A DNA stretch of 64,000 bases from an uncultured Caulobacter sp. (lineage in GTDB: Bacteria > Pseudomonadota > Alphaproteobacteria > Caulobacterales > Caulobacteraceae), in assembly GCF_947036865.1 (NCBI RefSeq), contig NZ_CAMQSF010000007.1, positions 1-64,000 of the forward strand, in the 5' to 3' direction. The position numbers and the translations under genes were made by a program. Shown piece after piece: positions 7,382-18,122 of this stretch (position 1 is the first letter of the stretch; each line of letters begins with the position of its first letter). Under the pieces are notes generated by a model. That model had not been told where the DNA came from. It searched no databases and saw nothing but the letters and a program-made list of their open reading frames with translations.

Positions 7382-8662
7382 TCAAAGCCCGAACAGGCTC
7401 CGCGGCATCAGCCCCACGAGCGAGCCCGTCAGGCAGGTCGCCAGGAAGCCGGCCATCATCGCCTTCCAGACCAGGCTCAGCACCTCCTGGCGGCGCTGGG
7501 GCACGAGCACCGAGAAGCCGGCGACGTTCATGCCCACCGAGCCGATATTGGCGAAGCCGCACAGCGCATAGGTCATGATCATCCGGGTGCGCTCGTCCAG
7601 CGTCCCGGCGCCGACCTTGGCCAGCTGGATGAACGCGGTGAACTCGGTCAGGATCAGCTTGACGCCCAGCAGGCCGCCGGCGGTCCCGGCTTCCTTCCAC
7701 GGCACGCCCATCGACCAGGCCAGCGGGGCGAAAACCACGCCCAGGCCCCGCGCGATGCTCAGCGGCTGGCCGCCGACCGGCGGGAAAGCCCCCAGGATCT
7801 TGTCGACCATGGTGGCCAGGGCCACGAAGACGATCAGGGTCGCCCCGACGTTCAGAGCGATCTGCAGGCCGTCGGTCGTGCCCTTCATCACCGCGTCGAT
7901 CGAGCTGCCGTAGGTCTTGTCCTCGGTCGAAAGGTCGAGGTCCCCGCCCTTCTCCATCGGGTCGGACGGCACGATGATCCGGGCCAGCAGCACGCCGGCC
8001 GGGGCCGAGATGATCGAGGCCGTCAGCACGTGGGCGGCGGCGTTGGGCAGGACGTCGTGCAGGATGGTGGCGTAGGCGACCATGGTCGAACCCGAGACGC
8101 AGGCCATGCCGACCGCGATCAGCATGAAGAGCTCCGAGCGCGACAGCTTGTCGAGATAGGCGCGGATGAAGATCGGACCCTCGATCTGGCCCATGAAGAT
8201 GGTGGCGGCGGTGGCCAGGGCCGGCGGGCCGCGCAGGCCCAAAGTCTTCTGGAACACGAAGCCGAAGCCCTGGGCTAGCCACTTCAGGATCTTCCAGTGC
8301 CACAGCAGCGCCGACAGCGCGCAGACCACCAGGATCACCGGCATGACCCGGAACGCGAAGATGAAGCCCGCCCCCGGATTGCTGACCGGATAGGGCTGGT
8401 CGCCGCCGGCCAGGAAGCCGAATACGAAGGCCGTCCCCGCCTGGGTCGAGGTCCCGAGGCCCTCCACCGCGCCGTTGACGCCGCGCATCAGCTGCTGGGC
8501 CTGCGGCAGGCCGAACAGCACCAGCACCAGCAGCACCTGGACGATCAGGGCGGCGATGGCGAGAAACCACGGGAATCGCTTGCGATTCTCGGAAACGAGC
8601 CAGCAGAGGCCCAAAGTGAGCGCCAGACCCGCCAGGGCCTGAACGTTCTCGGGACGGAACAT
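7382..8662 (-). CDS. CNT-family (NupC) nucleoside transporter
   Basis: A 426-residue inner membrane protein of the concentrative nucleoside transporter family, importing nucleosides with H+ or Na+. The start chosen is the ATG at 8662 (MFRPENVQALAGLAL), since the upstream in-frame extension is polar and unlike the family. Core signatures are GQIEGPIFIRAYL near residue 155, the helix GMACVSGSTMVAYATIL, the GEF-equivalent region KLILTEFTAFIQL, and FANIGSVGMNVAG near the C-terminus. The gene stands alone between the DUF559 remnant and the S46 peptidase gene. Confidence 0.9.
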   Translation of the reverse strand: MFRPENVQALAGLALTLGLCWLVSENRKRFPWFLAIAALIVQVLLVLVLFGLPQAQQLMRGVNGAVEGLGTSTQAGTAFVFGFLAGGDQPYPVSNPGAGFIFAFRVMPVILVVCALSALLWHWKILKWLAQGFGFVFQKTLGLRGPPALATAATIFMGQIEGPIFIRAYLDKLSRSELFMLIAVGMACVSGSTMVAYATILHDVLPNAAAHVLTASIISAPAGVLLARIIVPSDPMEKGGDLDLSTEDKTYGSSIDAVMKGTTDGLQIALNVGATLIVFVALATMVDKILGAFPPVGGQPLSIARGLGVVFAPLAWSMGVPWKEAGTAGGLLGVKLILTEFTAFIQLAKVGAGTLDERTRMIMTYALCGFANIGSVGMNVAGFSVLVPQRRQEVLSLVWKAMMAGFLATCLTGSLVGLMPRSLFGL

Positions 8663-8821
8663 CAAGACGAAGACCTTACGATGAGGCGACGCCCCCGCGA
8701 CGCCGACCAAGGGGCGAAGAATGACACCAAGTCCGGCGTCCGGCGCAAGCGCCTTGCGTAAGGAAGGCTTAACGAAAGCGCTCGGCGTCGCTCCCGGGGC
8801 CCCGCCGTCACGGTGTCGGGC

Positions 8822-10906
8822 CTAAGGACCGGTCAGTTCGCGCAGCAGAGCATTTCGTCCATAGACCTTGGCCAGGGCCTCGGAGACGGCCACGGCCGAG
8901 ACCGAGATCGCCCGGTTGCGGGCGCCGTCATAGCCGTAGGCGCCGCCGAGCGAGTGGATGTTGCCGTCGAAGGCCACGCCCATCACCTCGCCGGCGGCGT
9001 CCAGCACCGGCGAGCCCGAATTGCCGCCGATGATGTCGTTGGAGGTGACGAAGTCGAACACCGTGTCCGGGTTCAGCTTGGCGCGGGCCTTCAGCCAGCG
9101 CGGCGCGACGGCGAACGGCGCGGCGCCGGTCGCCCGGTCGTAGAGCCCCCCAAACGTGGTGAAGGGCGCGACCAGGCCGTCCCGCTCGCGCCAGCCGGCG
9201 ACCTTGCCGTACGACAGCCGCAGCGTGAACGTCGCGTCCGGATAGTCCGTGTCGCCCAGGAGCGCGAAGCGCGCGCGGGCGATCTTCTCGGCGGCCGTGT
9301 CGACGGGACCCGAGACCGTCTTCTCCCAGGCCGCCCGCGCCACGCGAGCCCCGTGGTCGGTGCGGCGCACCAGCTGGACCAGCGGGTCGTTGGAATCCTC
9401 GATCGCCTCGATCCCGCCCTGCCACAGGGCCTTGCGGAAGGCCGGATCGCCCACGCGGCTGTGCGCCAGCTTCTCGGCCAGCGCCGCCGGGCTTTCGCGG
9501 CCCAGCATCACCCGCACCTGCGGCGCGTCGACGGTCAGCAGTTCGCGCGTCTTCAGCAGCCACTGCTCCAGATAGATCTGCTCGACGGTGGGCTCGTCCG
9601 GCTGGGTGTCGAGCACCCGGCGCTCGATCATCGGCAGGCGCGTGTCGACATATTCCGGCAGGCGGTCGGCATTGGCCTTGTCGCGCTCCTGGGCCGCGCG
9701 AACCAGCAGGCGCGCGAGGTAGAACAGGTCCGACCCGCCCCCCGCCCCCGTTTCCAACTGACGGACGGGCGCGAACAGGTCCAGCGCCGCGACCTGGGCG
9801 CGGGCGATCCGGTCCCAGGCGTCACCGACCTCGACCGACCACTTGGGATCGGCGGCGATCCGGGCGCGCAGGGCGGTCTCCGCCGCCTGCTTGGCGGCCA
9901 TGAAGTCCTTGTCGTTCAACGCCTTCTGGCGCCCCTGGATGGCCTTGTAGCTGTTCTCGATCGAGGCCAGGGCCGGCGCGATCAGCCGCGCGCGCTCGCC
10001 GCTCTCCGTCGAGAATTGCGTCAAGCGTCCGCGCAGTTCGGCCCGCTGCAGTTGGCCGAAAGGCAGGGTGAGGTCCCGTTGGGTCTCCAGCTGCGCCACC
10101 GTCAGCTGCCGATCGGTCGAGCCCGGATTGCCGACGATGAAACTGACCTCGCCGTCCGTCGGGGCGTGCTCGCGCCACTTCAAGAAGCGCGGCGTCGCCG
10201 CGGGACGGCCATCGACATAGAGCCGCAGGAAGGCGACGTCGAAACCGTGGCGCGGGAAGTTGAAATTGTCCGGGTCGCCGCCGAAGGCGGAGGCCGCCTG
10301 CTCGGGCGCGAACACCAGACGCACGTCGGCGTAGCGGCGATACTTGTAGACCTTGTACTGACCGCCTCGGAAGAAGCTGATCGCTTGGCAGCGCAGCCCG
10401 GCCTCGCCGCCGCACGCCGCCACCTCGGCCAGGGCCATCGCCGCGTCGCGGGCGCGCGAGAACTCCTCGCCGGTCTTTCCGGCCGCCGCGGCGCGGACCT
10501 GATCGGTGACCTCGATGATCGACAGCAGCGCCTCGGCCTGCAGGCCGGCGCATTTCAGCTCCTCGTCGCGGGCGTTGGTCAGGAAGCCGTCGCGCACGTA
10601 GTCACGGCCCGGGCCAGCCAGGCCCTGGGCGCACTCGGCGACGCAGTGATTGTTGGTCGCCACCAGTCCCTCGGGGCTGACGATGCCGCCCGAGCAGCCG
10701 TCGCTCAGCCGAATCGCCGCCGCCTGGGCGGCGTCCAGCCACGCCTGGTCCAGGGTCACGCCATAGGCGGCCTTGATCTTGTCGACCGGGACCTTGTCGA
10801 GGGGCCACATCCCCTCGTCGGCTCGCGCCGGCGCGGTCGCCGCCAGCGTCAGGACCCACGCCAAGGCGAGTCGCGGGACGATCGGGGGAAGGGTCGGTCG
10901 TTGCAC
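8822..10906 (-). CDS. S46-family dipeptidyl-peptidase (DPP7/DPP11-like)
   Basis: A 694-residue secreted peptidase that removes dipeptides from peptide N-termini in the periplasm. Signal peptide MQRPTLPPIVPRLALAWVLT ends at ATAPARA. The mature chain opens with DEGMWPLDKVP, typical of S46 enzymes. The catalytic histidine is in GLVATNNHCV, the probable aspartate in FPRHGFDVAFLRLY, and the serine in DIIGGNSGSPVLDAAGEV near residue 640. All three triad elements are intact, so it should be active. DPP7 versus DPP11 specificity depends on a residue before the serine that I do not assign. Monocistronic. Confidence 0.92.
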   Translation of the reverse strand: MQRPTLPPIVPRLALAWVLTLAATAPARADEGMWPLDKVPVDKIKAAYGVTLDQAWLDAAQAAAIRLSDGCSGGIVSPEGLVATNNHCVAECAQGLAGPGRDYVRDGFLTNARDEELKCAGLQAEALLSIIEVTDQVRAAAAGKTGEEFSRARDAAMALAEVAACGGEAGLRCQAISFFRGGQYKVYKYRRYADVRLVFAPEQAASAFGGDPDNFNFPRHGFDVAFLRLYVDGRPAATPRFLKWREHAPTDGEVSFIVGNPGSTDRQLTVAQLETQRDLTLPFGQLQRAELRGRLTQFSTESGERARLIAPALASIENSYKAIQGRQKALNDKDFMAAKQAAETALRARIAADPKWSVEVGDAWDRIARAQVAALDLFAPVRQLETGAGGGSDLFYLARLLVRAAQERDKANADRLPEYVDTRLPMIERRVLDTQPDEPTVEQIYLEQWLLKTRELLTVDAPQVRVMLGRESPAALAEKLAHSRVGDPAFRKALWQGGIEAIEDSNDPLVQLVRRTDHGARVARAAWEKTVSGPVDTAAEKIARARFALLGDTDYPDATFTLRLSYGKVAGWRERDGLVAPFTTFGGLYDRATGAAPFAVAPRWLKARAKLNPDTVFDFVTSNDIIGGNSGSPVLDAAGEVMGVAFDGNIHSLGGAYGYDGARNRAISVSAVAVSEALAKVYGRNALLRELTGP

Positions 10907-11069
10907 TGAGTGGGTCGTTCCAGGCTCGGGATGGGAGGGCCAAGACGCCTTTGTTCCACGACATCCACGAATATTTCACTGCGGCAATCCGCCTTACCCC
11001 GATTTAACTTGGACGTTCGCCGATCCCCGTTCATTCCTGCAACCGTCGGTATGGGGGAGCGGGTTTCGA

Positions 11070-12266
11070 ATGTCGTTGGCCTTGGCCACTCTTCTCTATG
11101 AGTGGCGTCGTTACATGGCGGCCGTGGTCGCCCTGGCCTTTTCGGGCCTTCTGGTGCTGGCCCAGGTCGGCATGTTCGTGGGCATCGGCAAGGGCTTCAC
11201 CGCCCAGATCGACCGCGCGCGCGCCGACATCATGGTGCTGGGCCCGGGCGCCAAGGCGCTGTTCGGCGGGGGTCAATCCGGCCTGCCCCGGCGCATGATC
11301 CCGCTGGTCTACAGCCACCCCGAGGTCACGCAGGTGGCGCCGCTGGACGGCTCCGGGGGCCGTTTCCAGAATATCCTCACGCCCGAGCAGCAGGCCAAGC
11401 AAGAGGCGCGCGCCAAAAAGGGCGGCAAGGGCGCGGCCGGCGGAGGCCGCAAGAGCGAGTTCGTCAACGTCCTCGTGATCGACGCCATCCCGGGATATGT
11501 GACGGTCCCGACCGACTACACCCAAGATATGATCGAGGCCCTGCGCCGCCCGTTCGCCGTCGCCGTGGACGAAACCGCGCTCAAGCGCCTGGGCGTCAAG
11601 AAGGGCGACAAGGCCCTCTACAACGGCAAGACCATTTACATCGCGGTGGTGACCCACGGCTATCCGAACGTCATCCAGGCGACCCTGGTCATGTCGCGCG
11701 ACACGCTGCGGATGCTGGGCGAGGCCGATACCGGCCAGCGGGTCGGACCGTTGATGGTCGAGATCAAGAACCCCGCCCGCGCGGAGATCGTCGCGGCCCA
11801 ACTCAACAAGAAGGCCGACGGCAAGTTCCGCGCCTGGACCCGTCAGGAACTCGCCGACGCCAACGCCAGCGCCATGCTGGACGACCAGATCATCGGCATC
11901 ATGCTGGGCTTCTCGGCGTTCCTGGGCCTGCTGATCGGGGTGGCCATCACCTGGCAGACCCTGCGTGGGGCGATCATGGCCAACATCAAGGAGTTCGCCT
12001 CCCTGCGCGCCCTGGGCGTCTCGATGGGCGACCTGCGCAAGATCGTCATGGAGCTCAGCTTCTGGGTCGGCATCGTCGGCGTTCTGGCGGCGGGCCTCTT
12101 GACCTGGGGCGTGTCGCTGCTCGCCGTCGCCGGCGGCGTGCCGATGTACTTCCCGCCCACCCTGGTGATCATCGTCGCGGTCTTCCTGATCGGCATCGCC
12201 ATGCTGTCCGGCTTCCTGTCGCTGGGCATCCTCAAGAACAGCCAACCGGCGGACCTGCTGCGATGA
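11070..12266 (+). CDS. ABC transporter permease, FtsX/MacB-type (DevC-like)
   Basis: A 398-residue permease starting at the ATG at 11070, preceded by a purine-rich GGGGAGCGGG site. One N-terminal membrane helix (AAVVALAFSGLLVLAQVGMF) is followed by a large periplasmic domain and three C-terminal helices, the FtsX/MacB core topology. The C-terminal conserved stretch MANIKEFASLRALGVSMGDL is the coupling region. It is the first gene of a three-gene operon with the ATPase (4-bp overlap) and a membrane fusion protein, an arrangement like cyanobacterial DevBCA and MacAB-type exporters. Confidence 0.85.
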   Translation: MSLALATLLYEWRRYMAAVVALAFSGLLVLAQVGMFVGIGKGFTAQIDRARADIMVLGPGAKALFGGGQSGLPRRMIPLVYSHPEVTQVAPLDGSGGRFQNILTPEQQAKQEARAKKGGKGAAGGGRKSEFVNVLVIDAIPGYVTVPTDYTQDMIEALRRPFAVAVDETALKRLGVKKGDKALYNGKTIYIAVVTHGYPNVIQATLVMSRDTLRMLGEADTGQRVGPLMVEIKNPARAEIVAAQLNKKADGKFRAWTRQELADANASAMLDDQIIGIMLGFSAFLGLLIGVAITWQTLRGAIMANIKEFASLRALGVSMGDLRKIVMELSFWVGIVGVLAAGLLTWGVSLLAVAGGVPMYFPPTLVIIVAVFLIGIAMLSGFLSLGILKNSQPADLLR

Positions 12267-13012
12267 GTCACGATCACAGCCACAAGCGGGGCGAGACCGC
12301 CCTGGCCGCCCAGGGCCTGGTCAAGCGGTTCAAGACCGGCCGGACCTTCATCGAGGTGCTCAAGGGCGTGGACTTCGACGCCAAGCACGGCGACGTGACC
12401 ATGGTCATGGGCCCCTCGGGATCGGGCAAGTCGACCCTGGTGGCGGCGCTGTCGGGCCTGCTGATGCCCGACGAGGGCAAGGTCTCCGCCCTGGAGGCCA
12501 AAGACCTCTGGGCGCTGCCCAAGGGCAAGATCGACAAGTTCCGCCTCGACCACTGCGGCTTCATCTTCCAGGGCTTCAACCTGTTCCCGGCCCTGACCGC
12601 CAAGCAGCAGGTGATGACGGTGCTCAAGTACCAGGACATCGGTCCCGGGGAGGCCGCCAAGCGCGCCCAGGCGGCTCTGGAGTCGGTGGGCCTGGGCCCG
12701 CGCGTCAACCAGCGCCCGTCCGAGCTGTCGGGCGGCGAGAAGCAGCGCGTGGCGATCGCCCGCGCCCTGGCCAAGAACCCGAACCTGATCTTCGCGGACG
12801 AACCGACCTCGGCCCTCGACGGCAAGAGCGGCGAGATCGTGATCAAGCTGCTGCGCGCGGCCGCCACAGAGCGCGGCGCGGCGGTGATCTGCGTGACCCA
12901 CGACCCGCGGCTCGAGGCCTATGCCGACCGCGTCATCCACATCGAAGACGGCCGGATCCTGGACGACGTGCGCCGCACGCCCGACGCCAATCCCGCGCCG
13001 CTCAGCCACTGA
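12263..13012 (+). CDS. ABC transporter ATP-binding protein
   Basis: A 249-residue nucleotide-binding subunit. Walker A GPSGSGKST, Q-loop FIFQGFNLFPALTA, signature LSGGEKQRVAIARAL, Walker B LIFADEPTSALDG and H-loop VICVTHDPRLE are all intact. The sequence places it with the LolD/MacB-type ATPases that energise mechanotransmission exporters. ATGA overlap with the permease gene implies translational coupling. An N-terminal histidine-rich stretch (MSHDHSHKRGE) is unusual for the family and could bind metal incidentally. Confidence 0.92.
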   Translation: MSHDHSHKRGETALAAQGLVKRFKTGRTFIEVLKGVDFDAKHGDVTMVMGPSGSGKSTLVAALSGLLMPDEGKVSALEAKDLWALPKGKIDKFRLDHCGFIFQGFNLFPALTAKQQVMTVLKYQDIGPGEAAKRAQAALESVGLGPRVNQRPSELSGGEKQRVAIARALAKNPNLIFADEPTSALDGKSGEIVIKLLRAAATERGAAVICVTHDPRLEAYADRVIHIEDGRILDDVRRTPDANPAPLSH

Positions 13013-13032
13013 TTTCTGGGGGAACCTCAAAG

Positions 13033-14040
13033 ATGCCCGGCTTCCTGCGCCGACCCGCCTTCTGGATCGTCATCATCGTCGTCGTGCTGCTGGGCGGGGG
13101 CTTCGTCTTCGCCAAGAAGCAGGCCGCCGCCAAGAAGAAGCAATTGGAGGTGGCCGCCGCCCAGGAGGAGCCCTCGCCCTACGCGGCCATCGCGCAGGGC
13201 AAGGCCGACATCGAGGGCGGCGTGATCCAGGTAGCCGCCCGCCGCCAAGGCATCATCCGCGAGGTCTATGTCCAGGAAGGCGACATGGTGAAGGCCGGCC
13301 AGCCGCTGGCCAAGCAGGAGGACGACGACGCGCGCCTGGCCGCCCAGACCGCCAGCGCCGCCCTCGCCTCGGCCCGCGCTCAGCTGGCGCTCTATCAGGT
13401 GCAGCTGCGCACGGCCCAGCGCGAATATAACCGCCTGCAAGGCCTGGCCGCCTCCAACTACGTGGCCGCCCAGAAGCTGGACACCGCCCGCGACCAGATC
13501 GCCTCGGCCACGGCCAGCATCGGCGCCCAGCAGGCCGCCATCGGCGTCGCCACCGCCCAGCTGGCCCAGGCCAAGTACACCCAGGAGCTGACGGTGATCC
13601 GCGCCCCGGCCGACGGCCGCATCGCCCGCCGCCAGGCCAATCCCGGGGCCGGCGCCTCGACCCTGAACGTCACCTCGATGTTCGACCTCGAGCCGAACAC
13701 CCAGCGCATCGTCCGCGCCGAGATCGTCGAGGCCGACATCCCGAACGTGGCGATCGGCCAGGAGGTCGAAATCCAGCCCGAGAGCGATCCTGACAAGGCC
13801 TATGTCGGCAAGGTCCTGCGCCGCGCCTCAGTCTTCGGCGCCCGCAAGCTCGCCTCGGACGATCCCAGCCAGCGCAGCGACGAACGCGTCGTCGAAGTCG
13901 TGGTCAGCGCCGACGGCTCGCCCTTGCTGGTGGGCCAGCGCGTGCTGGTCAAGTTCATGAAGCCCGGCCAGAAGGCCGGCGTGAAGCGGAACAAGCCGAC
14001 GCCTCCGGTGGCGGGGGGCATGACGAAGAAGAAGGCATAG
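13033..14040 (+). CDS. HlyD-family periplasmic membrane fusion protein
   Basis: A 335-residue adaptor. One N-terminal transmembrane helix (FWIVIIVVVLLGGGFVFA) anchors it in the inner membrane. A lipoyl half-motif follows (GIIREVYVQEGDMVKAGQPL), then an alpha-hairpin rich in Ala/Gln around residues 95-185, the second lipoyl half (TVIRAPADGRIARRQANPGA), and a beta-barrel domain. It should bridge the upstream permease/ATPase pair to an outer membrane component not encoded here. The basic, lysine-rich C-terminus is probably flexible. It lies 20 bp after the ATPase gene. Confidence 0.88.
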   Translation: MPGFLRRPAFWIVIIVVVLLGGGFVFAKKQAAAKKKQLEVAAAQEEPSPYAAIAQGKADIEGGVIQVAARRQGIIREVYVQEGDMVKAGQPLAKQEDDDARLAAQTASAALASARAQLALYQVQLRTAQREYNRLQGLAASNYVAAQKLDTARDQIASATASIGAQQAAIGVATAQLAQAKYTQELTVIRAPADGRIARRQANPGAGASTLNVTSMFDLEPNTQRIVRAEIVEADIPNVAIGQEVEIQPESDPDKAYVGKVLRRASVFGARKLASDDPSQRSDERVVEVVVSADGSPLLVGQRVLVKFMKPGQKAGVKRNKPTPPVAGGMTKKKA

Positions 14041-14052
14041 CCGCACCCCAAC

Positions 14053-14074
14053 CCCCTCTCTCCAAAGAGAGGGG
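14053..14074 (+). terminator. Hairpin after the ABC operon
   Basis: CCCCTCTCT-CCAA-AGAGAGGGG forms a perfect 9-bp stem with a 4-nt loop, 13 bp after the last stop codon of the operon. No T-run follows, so intrinsic termination is uncertain. Confidence 0.5.
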
Positions 14075-14465
14075 ATCAGGCGGCGTCCATGCTCGGCGTT
14101 CGATGACTAGAACCACACAAAATCAACGCTCTACGATTTTTTCGCGCCCCTGAATGATCCGCGCCAAGTTCCCCCGCGCAATCTTCCGCGTCCCCGTCGC
14201 GGGGGCGAAGGGGGACCCGAGCAGGCAACGCTCACGCCCGCCCCCTCACGGGCAAGAACAGCCTGGCGGAGCGGACGATCGAGCCGAAACGCAAACACAT
14301 CTCACGGTCTCCGGCTTGCCCGGCCGCTCCGTCGCCTCCCCTCACCTTCAGCGGTCGCGCCGCGTGAGGATGAGTTCGCGTGGGCGTCGGCGGTCCCCTT
14401 GACCTGCCCTCTCCCGCGCCGCACAACACCGCCAAACCAAACACGCGTTTGAGGGAGACTTCGGC
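14075..14465. other. Gene-free stretch upstream of the SDR gene
   Basis: About 390 bp without a convincing gene. A short open frame at 14154-14402 is rich in Arg/Pro/Ser and looks like a GC-rich shadow. The last 20 bp contain GGGAGACT just before the SDR start codon. I see no repeat, tRNA or clear regulatory element. Confidence 0.4.
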
Positions 14466-15371
14466 ATGGCGGACATCCGCTTCGACGGCAAGGTGGCGAT
14501 CGTGACGGGCGCCGGCGGCGGCCTGGGACGGCAGCACGCCCTGGAACTGGCCCGCCGGGGCGCCAAGGTCGTGGTCAACGACCTGGGCGGCAGCGTCGAC
14601 GGCTCGGGCGGCTCGTCCGAGGCGGCCCAGAAGGTCGTCGAGGAGATCAAGGCCTTCGGCGGCGAGGCGATCGCCAACGGCTCGTCGGTGGCGGATGACG
14701 CCGGGGTGGCCCACATGGTCAAGCAGGCCATGGACGCCTGGGGTCGCATCGACATCCTGATCGCCAACGCCGGCATCCTGCGCGACAAGACCCTGACCAA
14801 GATGGAGCTGGCCGACTTCGAACTGGTCATGCAGGTGCACGTGTTCGGCACCTTCAAGCCGATCAAGGCGGTCTGGGACATCATGAAGGCCCAGAACTAT
14901 GGCCGTATCGTCGTGACGACGTCGTCGTCGGGCATGTACGGCAATTTCGGCCAGAGCAATTACGGCGCGGCCAAGATGGCGGTGCTGGGCCTGATGAACA
15001 CCCTCAAGCTCGAGGGCGCCAAGAACGACGTGAAGATCAACGCCATCAGCCCGGTCGCGGCCACCCGCATGACCGAGGGCCTGATGCCGCCGGAAGTCCT
15101 GGCCAAGCTGGCCCCGGAATACGTCACCCCGGGCGTCGTCTACCTGTGCTCGGAAGAAGCCCCGACCGGCGCGATCCTGACCGCCGGCGCCGGCGCCTTC
15201 GCCCTGTCGCGGATCTACGAGACCGAGGGCGTCTATCTGGGCGAAGGCGGGCTGTCGGCAGAGGAAGTCCGCGACAGCTGGGACCAGATCACCGCCGAAG
15301 CGGGCCAGAAGGCCTATTTCAACGGCGGCGAGCAGGGCCAGAAGTTCTTCCGCAAGATGGCCGGCGGCTGA
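14466..15371 (+). CDS. Short-chain dehydrogenase/reductase (3-hydroxyacyl-CoA dehydrogenase-like)
   Basis: A 301-residue NAD(P)-dependent SDR. Cofactor loop VTGAGGGLGRQHALELA, the NDLGG step after beta-2, the structural IANAGILRD, and the catalytic S-Y-K set in SSSGMYGNFGQSNYGAAKMA are all present. Length and the insertion SVDGSGGSSEAA resemble the (3R)-hydroxyacyl-CoA dehydrogenase domain of peroxisomal multifunctional enzyme 2, so a role in fatty-acyl oxidation is likely. The FadL-type porin gene follows. Cytoplasmic. A terminator-like hairpin lies downstream. Confidence 0.88.
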   Translation: MADIRFDGKVAIVTGAGGGLGRQHALELARRGAKVVVNDLGGSVDGSGGSSEAAQKVVEEIKAFGGEAIANGSSVADDAGVAHMVKQAMDAWGRIDILIANAGILRDKTLTKMELADFELVMQVHVFGTFKPIKAVWDIMKAQNYGRIVVTTSSSGMYGNFGQSNYGAAKMAVLGLMNTLKLEGAKNDVKINAISPVAATRMTEGLMPPEVLAKLAPEYVTPGVVYLCSEEAPTGAILTAGAGAFALSRIYETEGVYLGEGGLSAEEVRDSWDQITAEAGQKAYFNGGEQGQKFFRKMAGG

Positions 15372-15432
15372 GCCGCGAAACATAGACTGGCCGAGCTCAA
15401 GATTACGGCCCAGTTTTGACATAACGACGATT

Positions 15433-15462
15433 GATGTGGGGCCCTAGCGGCCCCGCATCTTT
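15433..15462 (+). terminator. Intrinsic terminator of the SDR gene
   Basis: GATGTGGGGCC-CTAGC-GGCCCCGCATC forms an 11-bp stem with one G-U pair and is followed directly by TTT. It lies about 60 bp after the SDR stop codon. Confidence 0.7.
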
Positions 15463-15596
15463 AACAAAAGCGATAAAATTCTCCTTTCGATCAATTAATA
15501 GCAACGCTATCCGGCAACATGCGTTAAACGCGGCGCTCCCCGAGCGCCGCCCGGTGCTCGCGAGCCTCTTCCTCCCCAAGAAGGTCGCTAGTCAAA

Positions 15597-16895
15597 ATGT
15601 CTCTCTCGCGTACCCGCCTCGCCGCCGGCGTGGCCCTCGTGGCGCTCGCCGCCGCCTCCCAGGCCTCCGCCTCGGCCTTTTACCTGCAGGAACAGTCGGT
15701 GCGCGGCACCGGCCGCGCCTATTCCGGCGAAGTCGCCGACAAGGGCGTCGGCAGCCTGTGGTGGAACCCCGCCTCGATCGCCGGCATCGAGCGCAGCGAA
15801 GGCTATTTCGGCCTGAACCTGATCCAGGTGAACTCCAAGGTCGTCAATGACGGCTCGACCATCACCCGTCCGATCCCGCCGGCCGGCCTGACCACCCCGG
15901 TCGGCGGCGCGGGCACGGCCTTCGACCCGATCAACGACGGCGTCGTGCCGAACCTGGGCGGCGCCTTCCGGATCAATGACCGCCTGTCGCTCGGCGTGTC
16001 GGTCGCCGCGCCGTACAACTTCACCACCGAATACAATCCCGACGCCTGGACCCGCTACGACGCCCTGAAGTCGCAGCTGCGCACGGTCAATGTCGACGGC
16101 GTGGTCGCCTATCGCGTCAACGACATGATCGACCTCGGCGTGGGCGTCACCGCCCTCTATGCCGACGCCAAGCTGACCAACGCCCTGCCGAACATCTCGC
16201 CGCTGCAGCCCGACGGGACCCAGTCGCTGAAGGGCGACGGCTGGGCCTATGGCTACACCGTCGGCGCCCAGATCCACCCGTCGCAACGCTTCACGATCGG
16301 CGCCAGCTATCGCAGCAAGATCGATCAGAAGCTGAAGGGCACCGTGGCCGTCGCCGGCCTCCTGGCCCCGATCCCGGCGGCCAACAACTTCTCGGTCGAC
16401 GGCCAGGCCAGGATCAGCCTGCCGTGGATCGCCAATGTCGGCGCGCGCTGGATGGTCAACGACCAGTGGACGCTGAACGGCTCGGTCAGCCGCGTGGGCT
16501 GGAGCGAGTTCGACGCCATCCGCGTCAACTTCCCCGGTTCGGCCACCGCCGTGCCGCAGAACTACAAGGACGTGACGACCTATGCCGTCGGCGTCGACTT
16601 CCAGGCCTCGCCGCGCCTGACCCTGCGCACCGGCGTCCAGTACGACCCGACCCCGACGCCGGACGTCGGCCGCACCGCCCGCGTGCCGGACGGCGATCGC
16701 ATGATGTACGCGGCCGGCGCCACCTGGGCGGCGACCGACAACCTCAAGCTCGACGCGGCGATCAGCTACATCAGCTTCGACAACGCGCGGATCAACCGCA
16801 CGGACGTCACCGCGACCGGCTCGACGGTGCGTCTTATGGGCGACGTGACCGGTTCGGCCGTCGTGCTCTCGACCGGCGCCCGCTTCAGCTTCTAA
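15597..16895 (+). CDS. FadL/OmpP1-family outer membrane transporter
   Basis: A 432-residue outer membrane protein for hydrophobic compounds such as long-chain fatty acids. Signal peptide MSLSRTRLAAGVALVALAAA ends at ASA. The mature N-terminus FYLQEQSVRGTGRAYSGEVA corresponds to the FadL plug, including the typical N-x-A step in SLWWNPASIAGI. The remainder alternates aromatic and polar residues as in a 14-strand barrel and ends STGARFSF with a terminal Phe. It follows the SDR gene after a terminator and an AT-rich 130-bp promoter-like region, so it probably has its own promoter. Confidence 0.9.
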   Translation: MSLSRTRLAAGVALVALAAASQASASAFYLQEQSVRGTGRAYSGEVADKGVGSLWWNPASIAGIERSEGYFGLNLIQVNSKVVNDGSTITRPIPPAGLTTPVGGAGTAFDPINDGVVPNLGGAFRINDRLSLGVSVAAPYNFTTEYNPDAWTRYDALKSQLRTVNVDGVVAYRVNDMIDLGVGVTALYADAKLTNALPNISPLQPDGTQSLKGDGWAYGYTVGAQIHPSQRFTIGASYRSKIDQKLKGTVAVAGLLAPIPAANNFSVDGQARISLPWIANVGARWMVNDQWTLNGSVSRVGWSEFDAIRVNFPGSATAVPQNYKDVTTYAVGVDFQASPRLTLRTGVQYDPTPTPDVGRTARVPDGDRMMYAAGATWAATDNLKLDAAISYISFDNARINRTDVTATGSTVRLMGDVTGSAVVLSTGARFSF

Positions 16896-16920
16896 GGCTG
16901 GCGAACCGCTGAAACGAGAA

Positions 16921-16950
16921 GCCCGCCCGGCGCGATCCGGGCGGGCTTTT
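16921..16950 (+). terminator. Intrinsic terminator of the FadL-type gene
   Basis: GCCCGCCCGG-CGCGAT-CCGGGCGGGC is a perfect 10-bp stem followed by TTTT, 25 bp after the porin stop codon and just before the convergent Mrp gene ends. Confidence 0.92.
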
Positions 16951-16954
16951 CACT

Positions 16955-18055
<1,101 letters not shown>

Positions 18056-18122
18056 GGTCGGGCCTCCAGGTCGGGGGCCTGATATCCGCGCGGTCCTGTC
18101 GATTTACAAGGCCGTAGCGACC

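Noticed and set aside
8813-10909. A 698-codon plus-strand open frame
   Set aside because: It is antisense to the S46 peptidase, whose signal peptide and catalytic triad are intact.
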